A stretch of 7,470 nt of DNA from an uncultured archaeon (lineage in GTDB: Archaea; Thermoproteota; Nitrososphaeria; Nitrososphaerales; Nitrosopumilaceae). The position numbers and the translations under genes are program-made. The notes below the pieces were generated by a model, which was given only the letters and a program-made list of their open reading frames with translations, made no database searches and had not been told where the DNA came from. Shown in pieces: positions 1-4,847 of this stretch. Where the stretch lies: positions 1-7,470 of the forward strand of contig CALBNQ010000181.1 of assembly GCA_937896495.1 (NCBI GenBank). Direction: 5' to 3'. Positions within the stretch are counted from its first letter, which is position 1; each line of letters opens with the position of its first letter.

Positions 1-538
1 AGATCACGTTCTACCTGAAAATTATATTGAAAAAATTACAAAAAATATGAATAAAGATGGTATTGATATATCATCAGGGATTATTAAAAATGAAATCACT
101 AAATCACCTAGAGGTTCAGGAAGAATTTTTACAAAAAAAGCTATGGAATGTATCAATTGGAAATATCAATCTAATTATGGTTATGAAACATATGCTTTGT
201 TTAAAATTCAATCAGAAGGTATGAAAACATTAGTTTATCCAATAATTACAAAAACTCAAAGACCAACTGGAACAAATTATGATAAAAAAAAATTTTTTCA
301 CATGGGTTTTTCGTATAAGGCTTTAGGATACACATCGTTTTATGGAATTGGACGGGGTTTTACTATTGCAAAAAAATACGGTGTGTATAACGGATTGATG
401 TTTTCATTAGGATTTTTTTCAAATTGGAATACAAAGTATGATAAAAAAATTCGACAGTATTGCAAAAACAATTTAGAATATTCTTGGGAAAATATAATAA
501 AAAATCCAAAACAATTATTTAAAAAAATATCCAATTAA
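1..538 (+). CDS. Family-2-like glycosyltransferase, 3' part only (5' end outside window)
   Basis: The frame is open from the left edge of the window. Upstream of the first ATG (47) it still reads DHVLPENYIEKITKN, so the gene starts before the window and about 178 residues are visible. The opening DHVLPENYIEKI resembles the stretch just after the metal-binding DxD motif in GT-A glycosyltransferases. The following SPRGSGRIFTKKAMECINW and NYGYETYALFKIQSEGMK match the acceptor-side pattern of family 2 enzymes (a Gly-rich turn, then an E-x-x-x-L-x-x-x-x-x-x-G-x-K segment). Such enzymes transfer a sugar from a nucleotide-sugar donor to a glycan, lipid or protein at the cytoplasmic face of the membrane. 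The tail is Lys-rich with aromatic, weakly hydrophobic stretches but no clear membrane anchor. The donor and acceptor cannot be told. The gene converges with the radical SAM gene. The family call rests on fold-level motifs only, because the catalytic N-terminal half is missing. Confidence 0.62.
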   Translation, partial: DHVLPENYIEKITKNMNKDGIDISSGIIKNEITKSPRGSGRIFTKKAMECINWKYQSNYGYETYALFKIQSEGMKTLVYPIITKTQRPTGTNYDKKKFFHMGFSYKALGYTSFYGIGRGFTIAKKYGVYNGLMFSLGFFSNWNTKYDKKIRQYCKNNLEYSWENIIKNPKQLFKKISN

Positions 539-577
539 TTCTACAAGAATTAAAAGCATTTAATCAATTGTAGAATT
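537..577. terminator. Hairpin between convergent genes, likely bidirectional terminator
   Basis: Two perfect 10-base arms, AATTCTACAA (537-546) and TTGTAGAATT (568-577), enclose a second inverted repeat, ATTAAA (549-554) and TTTAAT (559-564), around an AGCA loop. Together they form one long hairpin with a small internal loop. It begins at the stop codon of the glycosyltransferase and lies 22 bases beyond the stop of the minus-strand radical SAM gene. For minus-strand transcripts the hairpin is followed within a few bases by a run of seven T, which fits archaeal U-tract termination. In the plus direction the T run is only four long. Its role as a terminator is inferred from position and structure. 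Confidence 0.6.
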
Positions 578-599
578 TTAAAAAATGGTAGAATAAATT

Positions 600-2264
600 T
601 TACATTGTAGCCTGTGATGCATCATGGAACATCTGACTCTTTGCACAACCAGCAGCTAATTCATCACCAGCACCACGTCTCATTAATCCACGATATAAAC
701 AATCTTCGAGTTTTACATCTTCTCTTTGTTCCCATTCCTCAACAGTAACTGAAAATTTCTTTTGAATTCTATCTCTATACCATTCAGGAATTACATTAAA
801 TGCACAAAATGGGACTATTCTAAGATCAGGGGTAACATAATGAATATCACATCTTTGTAGTCTTTCCAAATCTTCATTATACTTGTCTTGAAAGTGCATC
901 ATACCAAGAAATAGTCCCTTTACATGCCATGATCCAACTGAATCAAATGAACGTTTCATGAGAATGTTACCAAACATCTTTGCCAAATCTAATCCTGCTG
1001 GTTGTTTTTTAGAATCAACAAATCCTTTGAGTTTTCTTACAACTTCTAACATTGTAAAATACTTATTTTTACCAGAACGAATTTCTTCAGCTTTATCTTC
1101 AAATAATTCAAGCATTCCTTGAATATCACAGAATTTTGTTAGTGGAACAAATTTCTTTGTATCTGCATCCTCAAAGATGTAAGTACCTGCACCACAAGCA
1201 AAATGAATAGATAATTCGTATTTTGGTTTACTAGAAAATGCTTCAATTACATTTGTCAATGGCATACAACTTGGAACTGGGAACCAATCATCAACAGTTA
1301 CATCGCCATTGGTTTGCTCTTCAATTCTTTGAATACAATCAGGGACAGTAATTCTATATTTTTCACGTTCACCTTTACCCATTCTACCAGTTAGAGATAC
1401 TGGTTGAAAGTTTACAGCGTGAACTACATCCATATTCTTTTGTGCATATCTGATAATTCCACCTAATTCATGATCATTAATTGATTTGATTACAGTTGGA
1501 ACAAATACAACAGTAGTACCAGTCTTTCTGCAACTATCAAGTGCATATGGAATCTCCCAGTGATTTTTTGGATTAGTTCTTGCTGTAACTCCATCAAATG
1601 ACAGATACAAGTTATTACATCCAGCAAGTCTTACTTCACGTGCAGCTTCTGGATCCATTGCATGTCTAATCCCATTAGTATTCATTTGAATATGATCAAC
1701 ACCTTCTTCTTTCATAATTTTGATAACATCAGCAATGTCTTCTCTTAACATTGGTTCACCACCAGTAATTTGCATAGAATTTCCAGGAATTGGTCTTTGA
1801 GAACGCAAAGTTTTCATCATTCCTCGAATTTGAGTATGATCTGGTTCATACATGTAAGCACCTTCCAATCCCTTCTTTACATAAAAAAAGCAGTACCAAC
1901 ATGTCAAATCACATCTATTAGTTACAATCATGTTTGCAAGTCCACTATGAGACAAATGGTTTGAACACAAACCACAATTATTTGGACATGAACATTTGTC
2001 CATCATTACATTTGGAGAATGAGCACCTTTTCCATCCATCCAATAAGTACTGAATTTTTTGTACATTTCATAAGAACCAAAGTATAATTCCTCACATTCA
2101 CCGTGAGTTGGACAAACTTTTGACATAAAGACTCTATTATCTCGCTCAAAAACTTCTGCATCTAAAATCATGTTACAATCAGGACAGATACTTTGAGTGA
2201 AACGAATTGTGGATTTCTTACCTAAATTTTTAGATGATTGATTAGATATCTGGATTAGAGCCAT
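600..2264 (-). CDS. tes: Radical SAM tetraether lipid synthase (Tes)-type protein
   Basis: Tes (characterised as MJ0619 of Methanocaldococcus jannaschii) joins the phytanyl chain ends of two archaeol lipids by carbon-carbon bond formation, giving the membrane-spanning tetraethers that thaumarchaea depend on. From the chosen start (554 residues) I see: an N-terminal Cys region with CPDC (27-30) and CPTHGEC (51-57); a cluster of four Cys at 91, 93, 97 and 100; the radical SAM motif CDLTCWYC (Cys 118, 122, 125) binding the catalytic 4Fe-4S cluster; the SAM-binding GGEP (168-171); and further conserved-looking Cys at 333, 357, 379, 472 and 487 that could hold auxiliary clusters. The ending CDIHYVTPDLRIVPFCAFN is typical of this family. 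The ORF extends 13 codons upstream to 2303, but a TATA element lies inside that stretch, so ATG 2264 is preferred. It is divergent from the TrmB gene. A radical SAM paralogue acting on another substrate remains possible. Confidence 0.8.
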   Translation of the reverse strand: MALIQISNQSSKNLGKKSTIRFTQSICPDCNMILDAEVFERDNRVFMSKVCPTHGECEELYFGSYEMYKKFSTYWMDGKGAHSPNVMMDKCSCPNNCGLCSNHLSHSGLANMIVTNRCDLTCWYCFFYVKKGLEGAYMYEPDHTQIRGMMKTLRSQRPIPGNSMQITGGEPMLREDIADVIKIMKEEGVDHIQMNTNGIRHAMDPEAAREVRLAGCNNLYLSFDGVTARTNPKNHWEIPYALDSCRKTGTTVVFVPTVIKSINDHELGGIIRYAQKNMDVVHAVNFQPVSLTGRMGKGEREKYRITVPDCIQRIEEQTNGDVTVDDWFPVPSCMPLTNVIEAFSSKPKYELSIHFACGAGTYIFEDADTKKFVPLTKFCDIQGMLELFEDKAEEIRSGKNKYFTMLEVVRKLKGFVDSKKQPAGLDLAKMFGNILMKRSFDSVGSWHVKGLFLGMMHFQDKYNEDLERLQRCDIHYVTPDLRIVPFCAFNVIPEWYRDRIQKKFSVTVEEWEQREDVKLEDCLYRGLMRRGAGDELAAGCAKSQMFHDASQATM

Positions 2265-2290
2265 GTCTATAGCAATAACTTTTCTAATTG

Positions 2291-2300
2291 GTATATAATG
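2291..2300 (-). promoter_or_regulatory. TATA element of the Tes gene
   Basis: Read on the minus strand this is CATTATATAC, a good archaeal TATA box. Its centre is about 31 bases before ATG 2264, which predicts a transcript starting about 5 bases before that codon. It falls inside the 13-codon extension that would result from using ATG 2303, and this argues that the longer start is wrong. Confidence 0.6.
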
Positions 2301-2304
2301 CATT

Positions 2305-2348
2305 TCATACTTGCCCCCGTGGGGAATTTAGGATATGTATTCGTATGA
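2305..2348. promoter_or_regulatory. Inverted repeats between the divergent Tes and TrmB promoters
   Basis: TCATAC (2305-2310) and GTATGA (2343-2348) form a 6-base inverted repeat. Inside it is CCCCCGTGGGG (2314-2324), a compact G/C palindrome that stands out in A+T-rich surroundings. The whole element lies between the TATA boxes of the two divergent genes, where a shared regulator would be expected to bind. No known operator consensus is recognised, so this is a candidate only. Confidence 0.35.
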
Positions 2349-2350
2349 GG

Positions 2351-2360
2351 TTTAAATATC
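2351..2360 (+). promoter_or_regulatory. TATA element of the TrmB-DtxR operon
   Basis: TTTAAATATC is centred about 26 bases before ATG 2382. This spacing would put the transcription start at the initiation codon itself, giving a leaderless mRNA. No Shine-Dalgarno sequence precedes the ATG, which agrees. Confidence 0.6.
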
Positions 2361-2365
2361 AAAGC

Positions 2366-2380
2366 CGATCGACTAGATCG
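2366..2380. promoter_or_regulatory. Operator-like inverted repeat just before the TrmB start
   Basis: CGATC GACTA GATCG is a perfect 5-base inverted repeat with a 5-base spacer. It fills the gap between the TATA element and the start codon of the TrmB gene, a position where a bound protein would block transcription. Autoregulation by the TrmB-like or DtxR-like product is a natural guess, but the sequence gives no direct evidence of which protein binds. Confidence 0.4.
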
Positions 2381-2381
2381 C

Positions 2382-3149
2382 ATGAGTATATCAGATAAAA
2401 CAAGAAAATCTCTAGAAAAGATCGGTCTTACAAGTTATGAAATTAAGACATTTTCTGTATTACTCAAAACAGGAGAGTTAACAGCATCAGATCTAAGTCA
2501 AAAATCAGGAGTACCATATTCAAAAATTTATGAAGTTTTAGGAACATTGGAAGAAAAAAGTTGGATTGGTTCAGATGATTCAAGACCTACAAAATATTTT
2601 GCAAAATCACCATCAACGGGATTAGAGACAACAAAACAGAAAATGGAAACTGATTTTTTGCATAATCAAAATGTTATTTTAAATGAATTAGTTCCATTAT
2701 ACGAAAAAAGTGGAATAAGTGAAAAACCAGACATTTGGGTATTATCAGGTGCAATTAACATTACATCTAAAATTTTAGAAATGGTAGAAACTTGTAGGAA
2801 TGAAGTTATGATTGCATTACCAGAAGCAGGTGAAGAACTAGTAAGACAAGCATTACCAAAATTAAGATCACTTCATGATAGAGGAGTAGATATTACGATT
2901 CTAACTTCAGATAAAATTGATGAAGAATCTATAAGAGCAATCAAAAGAGTTGCAACAGTAAAAATCAAAAAAGGTTTGTTTGGTGGAGGAATCATTTCAG
3001 ATAAAAGGTATGTAGTGATATTATTAGGTCCAGAAACAGCAACAAAAGGATCATCAGATATTGTGGCGATATGGGCAGATCATGCTGGACTAGCAGGATT
3101 TGCACGACAATACTTTGAATATTTATTAAAAGATTCAAAGGAAGTATAG
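2382..3149 (+). CDS. TrmB-family transcriptional regulator
   Basis: The 255-residue protein has a winged helix-turn-helix at about residues 9-75. It includes the typical LTSYEIKTFSVLLKTGELTASDL and GVPYSKIYEVLGTLEEKSWI stretches of TrmB proteins, followed by an amphipathic linker (about 80-112) likely used for dimerisation. Residues 116-250 form an alpha/beta domain of the TrmB effector type, with strands such as DIWVLSG, EVMIALP and VDITILTS. TrmB proteins sense small molecules, in characterised cases often sugars, and repress or activate archaeal promoters. The ligand here cannot be predicted. The gene is divergent from the Tes gene and is followed after 3 bases by the DtxR-like gene, so the two regulators are almost certainly co-transcribed. 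The start is supported by a TATA element at leaderless distance. Family assignment is secure; the regulon is unknown. Confidence 0.85.
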   Translation: MSISDKTRKSLEKIGLTSYEIKTFSVLLKTGELTASDLSQKSGVPYSKIYEVLGTLEEKSWIGSDDSRPTKYFAKSPSTGLETTKQKMETDFLHNQNVILNELVPLYEKSGISEKPDIWVLSGAINITSKILEMVETCRNEVMIALPEAGEELVRQALPKLRSLHDRGVDITILTSDKIDEESIRAIKRVATVKIKKGLFGGGIISDKRYVVILLGPETATKGSSDIVAIWADHAGLAGFARQYFEYLLKDSKEV

Positions 3150-3152
3150 AGT

Positions 3153-3605
3153 ATGGATATACTTGAAGATAAAGAGACATTGTTTGTAGGAACAGCAGAA
3201 GCAGAACATGTGGAAATGTATCTTAAAGCAATATGGCACATCAAAGAAAGAGGAGAAGATGTCAAGATTAGTACCATTGCAAAAATGCTTAATGTACGAC
3301 AACCCAGTGTTGTTCAAATGCTCAAAAAATTAAACGGTAAAAATTTAGTTTCCTACAATAAAGCAGGAGTAAAGCTCACAGAAGAAGGTCAAACAATTGG
3401 AGCTAGTATGATGCGAAACAGTAGATTGTTAGAAGTTCTAATGGATAGTGCACTCAAAGTGGATATTGATGAAGAAATGGTGTGTGGAATTGAACATCAC
3501 ATGAACAAACAATTCACTGATGCATTATGCACAATGCTAAAGCATCCAAGAAAGTGTCCACATGATCATGAAATTCCTATTGGACAATGTTGTGAATCAT
3601 CATAA
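3153..3605 (+). CDS. DtxR/IdeR-type metal-dependent regulator, two-domain form
   Basis: The 150-residue protein has an N-terminal winged helix (about 15-78; EMYLKAIWHI, then RQPSVVQMLKKLNGKNLV as recognition helix and wing). A metal-binding dimerisation domain follows (about 80-142) and ends in HPRKCPHDHEIP. It lacks the C-terminal SH3-like domain of DtxR. By alignment from memory, the primary iron site of DtxR (Met10, Cys102, Glu105, His106) corresponds to Met22, Cys111, Glu114 and His115. The Met and Cys suggest an iron-type rather than manganese-type sensor. The ancillary-site His79 and His98 appear replaced by Ser90 and Glu107, while Glu83 is kept as Glu94. The tail has extra Cys (135, 146, 147). 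It lies 3 bases after the TrmB gene. Such proteins repress iron-uptake or storage genes when metal-loaded; the targets here are unknown. Confidence 0.85.
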   Translation: MDILEDKETLFVGTAEAEHVEMYLKAIWHIKERGEDVKISTIAKMLNVRQPSVVQMLKKLNGKNLVSYNKAGVKLTEEGQTIGASMMRNSRLLEVLMDSALKVDIDEEMVCGIEHHMNKQFTDALCTMLKHPRKCPHDHEIPIGQCCESS

Positions 3606-3614
3606 CATCCTAAA

Positions 3615-3623
3615 AGATATATC
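3615..3623 (+). promoter_or_regulatory. TATA element of the 54-residue Cys-rich gene
   Basis: AGATATATC is centred about 26 bases before ATG 3645, the spacing of a leaderless transcript. This gives the small gene its own promoter and supports its being real. GATATATC (3616-3623) is also a perfect palindrome, and AAGAT/ATCTT (3614-3618, 3624-3628) could form a weak stem at the end of the regulator operon. Confidence 0.55.
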
Positions 3624-3644
3624 ATCTTAGAAATTTATTAATTC

Positions 3645-3809
3645 ATGGCATGTTTTTGTGGATGTAAAACATATCAAAAAAGTGATAATGGGTTTAAAGT
3701 TGCATGTGTAGAATGTGGACATGGGCCTCAAAATCATGATAATGAATTTAGAAATGCTGCAAGAAAAAATGAATCACAGAGTCAAAAACGTGATGCAGAT
3801 TTTGGATAA
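3645..3809 (+). CDS. Small Cys-rich, probably zinc-binding protein (54 residues)
   Basis: This short ORF reads MACFCGCKTYQKSDNGFKVA, then CVECGHGPQ and a charged, Asn/Lys-rich tail ending in DADFG. The Cys pattern is C-x-C-x-C (3, 5, 7) followed by C-x2-C (21, 24), with His26 and His31 nearby. This resembles half-zinc-ribbon or treble-clef-like mini-proteins that bind one metal ion. The tail from about residue 28 is hydrophilic and probably disordered. A TATA element at leaderless distance supports expression. The stop codon is directly followed by the stop codon of the minus-strand YjbQ gene with no base between them. It is too short and unlike known families for a function to be given. It follows the DtxR-like gene, but its own promoter means it need not belong to that operon. 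Confidence 0.65.
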   Translation: MACFCGCKTYQKSDNGFKVACVECGHGPQNHDNEFRNAARKNESQSQKRDADFG

Positions 3810-4229
3810 TTATTCACCGATAATTTTTACTAAAACTCTTTTTGGTCGTCTTCCGTCAAATTCACCATAAAAAATTGCTTCCCAGGGTCCAAAATCTAAT
3901 TTACCATCAGTAATTGCAATTACTACTTCTCTTCCCATTACTTGTCGTTTAAGATGAGCATCAGCATTATCCTCACCAGTTTTATTATGATCATATTGTT
4001 CAGTTGGTTCATGTGGAGCCAATCCTTCCAACCATTTTTCATAATCACGATGTAATCCACTTTCATTATCATTAATGAACACACTAGCAGTGATATGCAT
4101 TGCATTTACTAAACAAAGTCCTTCTTTGATTTTACTTTTTGAAACTAATTTTGTTATATCAGATGTGATGTTAACAAAAGCTCTGCGTGTTTTTACTTTG
4201 AAGGTAAGATATTCAGTTAAAGATTTCAT
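3810..4229 (-). CDS. YjbQ/UPF0047 family protein (secondary thiamine-phosphate synthase type)
   Basis: The 139-residue protein carries the family signatures in order: [17 protein letters not shown] (about 43-59, with His45), YDHN (79-82), [12 protein letters not shown] (88-99, with His92), and [20 protein letters not shown] near the C-terminus. These His and acidic residues line the putative active site of this small trimeric beta-rich family. The Escherichia coli member YjbQ shows weak thiamine-phosphate synthase activity, but the true role of the family is unsettled. It is near-universal in archaea and its length is normal. An in-frame TTG at 4238 would add three residues. I prefer ATG 4229 because a TATA-like element lies about 26 bases before it. 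It runs convergently into the Cys-rich mini-gene with zero spacing. Confidence 0.88.
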   Translation of the reverse strand: MKSLTEYLTFKVKTRRAFVNITSDITKLVSKSKIKEGLCLVNAMHITASVFINDNESGLHRDYEKWLEGLAPHEPTEQYDHNKTGEDNADAHLKRQVMGREVVIAITDGKLDFGPWEAIFYGEFDGRRPKRVLVKIIGE

Positions 4230-4250
4230 ACTTTTCAAAAATAAACATCA

Positions 4251-4260
4251 CTTAAAATTC
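4251..4260 (-). promoter_or_regulatory. TATA-like element of the YjbQ gene
   Basis: On the minus strand this reads GAATTTTAAG. It is centred about 26 bases before ATG 4229, so transcription would start at that codon. It is a moderate match to a TATA box, and the T/A-rich leader offers weaker alternatives. It also lies immediately downstream of the GC-rich island. Confidence 0.4.
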
Positions 4261-4265
4261 TAAGG

Positions 4266-4323
4266 CAGGCTCAGAACTCAAGATCCTCATCATCAATCAA
4301 AGGGATAGGGTCATCACTGCCCG
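4266..4323 (-). ncRNA. Possible box C/D guide sRNA
   Basis: On the minus strand a GC-richer segment (about half G+C against roughly one third around it) has every element of an archaeal C/D sRNA in order. These are: 5' stem CGGGC (4323-4319); C box GTGATGA (4317-4311); 10-base spacer; degenerate D' box TTGA (4300-4297); 3-base gap; C' box ATGATGA (4293-4287); 12-base spacer; D box CTGA (4274-4271); and 3' stem GCCTG (4270-4266), which pairs with the 5' stem (one G-U). These RNAs guide 2'-O-methylation of rRNA or tRNA by fibrillarin and Nop5. The guides would match targets containing AACTCAAGATCC and AGGGATAGGG; I could not place these in rRNA. The boxes could also arise by chance from Asp codons (GAT, GAC) in the overlapping short ORF, so this is tentative. 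Confidence 0.4.
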
Positions 4324-4381
4324 CAAGCCAAGTACTTGACAGATTCCTATTGAATCTTTCAAGAAGCTTGATAAATGGCAA
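4271..4381 (-). CDS. Doubtful 36-codon ORF with TTG start and acidic tail
   Basis: One minus-strand frame is open between stops at 4391-4393 and 4271-4273. Its only usable start is TTG 4381. It would encode a 36-residue peptide with an amphipathic basic start (PFIKLLERFNRN) and an acidic end (AGSDDPIPLIDDEDLEF). The amino-acid make-up is protein-like, and it lies on the same strand as, and just before, the YjbQ gene. Against it: no ATG, no convincing TATA element at the right distance, more G/C-rich codons than the neighbours, and overlap with the candidate C/D guide RNA, which explains the same bases. It could also be a decayed gene end. I do not recognise a family. Confidence 0.22.
   Translation of the reverse strand: MPFIKLLERFNRNLSSTWLAGSDDPIPLIDDEDLEF
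4370..4377 (+). promoter_or_regulatory. TATA-like element of the 136-residue gene
   Basis: TGATAAAT/GATAAATG is centred about 26 bases before ATG 4400, consistent with a leaderless transcript. The same GATAAATG octamer occurs before the M50 protease gene (6204-6211). Confidence 0.42.
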
Positions 4382-4399
4382 ATATTTGAATTAGTCAAA

Positions 4400-4810
4400 A
4401 TGGTTACAATTGACACACCGGCTTCAGTTGAAAGTTTTAGAAGATTCATTATTTCAAGTACATGTAGATCTTTTGCACCTAGAAGTTATTTAGAAGATTC
4501 TGAAGTATTTGCTGAAAGAGAAGATAATCTTGGAGCAATTTATGTAGAAGCAGCAGATAAAGTAACTTTAAAAAAATTAAGAGATATGACATTTGTAAAT
4601 GCAAGAGATATTCTTGGAGTGATTTATAATTCAAAAAGTGGAAATACGTCTCTCAAGTGGCGTCAATTAAAAAGAAATAATGGAAAAGTTACTGGAGAAG
4701 CTTCAGCAAATTCTTTAACAAATCTAGCAGAGTCAGGCGTATTAACTTTAGATTGGGTTGAAAACTATTTGAAGAAAAAATCTGAAGAAGTAAAAACTAA
4801 CAAAGAATAA
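4400..4810 (+). CDS. Unrecognised 136-residue protein
   Basis: I do not recognise this protein. It has no signal peptide or membrane segment, so it is probably cytoplasmic. An N-terminal helix-like part (about 9-22, SVESFRRFIISSTC) is followed by an acidic stretch (30-42). A possible strand (LGAIYVEAA, 44-52) follows, then KVTLKKLRDMTFVNARDILGVIYNSKSGNT (54-83) and a basic region (WRQLKRNNGK, 87-96). The C-terminal part (SLTNLAESGVLTLDWVENYLKKK, about 105-127) looks like two helices joined by a turn. It ends in a Lys/Glu-rich tail. Cys22 is the only Cys. The codon use matches the neighbours, so recent acquisition is unlikely. A TATA-like element at leaderless distance and a T-rich terminator directly after it suggest an independent unit. 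It lies 37 bases before Pelota, but no functional link can be claimed. Confidence 0.75.
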   Translation: MVTIDTPASVESFRRFIISSTCRSFAPRSYLEDSEVFAEREDNLGAIYVEAADKVTLKKLRDMTFVNARDILGVIYNSKSGNTSLKWRQLKRNNGKVTGEASANSLTNLAESGVLTLDWVENYLKKKSEEVKTNKE

Positions 4811-4817
4811 ACTAAAC

Positions 4818-4829
4818 TTTTTTCTTTTT
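4818..4829 (+). terminator. T-rich terminator between the 136-residue gene and Pelota
   Basis: Six T, one C and five T follow within 8 bases of the stop of the 136-residue gene. A run of T on the coding strand is enough to terminate archaeal transcription. Read-through into Pelota remains possible, because the TATA candidate before Pelota is weak (around 4813-4820). Confidence 0.5.
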
Positions 4830-4847
4830 GTAAATTGGAATTATAAT

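Noticed and set aside
283..299. Long A-run followed by T-run inside the glycosyltransferase gene
   Set aside because: It encodes Lys-Lys-Lys-Phe-Phe in the correct frame with continuous coding on both sides. It is a low-complexity feature of an A+T-rich gene, not a frameshift or terminator.
1770..1964. 64-codon plus-strand frame inside the radical SAM gene
   Set aside because: It is antisense to the conserved Cys-rich and SAM-binding region, with no promoter or family signal.
2265..2303. 13-codon N-terminal extension of the radical SAM protein (MHYIPIRKVIAID)
   Set aside because: It contains the TATA element that best explains transcription of the gene, and the extension has no family resemblance.
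2992..3317. Several open frames on the minus strand across the end of the TrmB gene and the start of the DtxR gene
   Set aside because: They are antisense to two clearly recognised genes, overlap one another in different frames and have hydrophobic, low-information translations.
4230..4238. TTG start giving MKSMKS at the N-terminus of the YjbQ protein
   Set aside because: ATG 4229 is the stronger codon and fits the TATA-like element at leaderless distance.
4263..4393. Plus-strand open frame over the GC-rich island
   Set aside because: It has no start codon with promoter support and gives a Ser-rich translation that is the antisense of Asp/Glu codons on the other strand.
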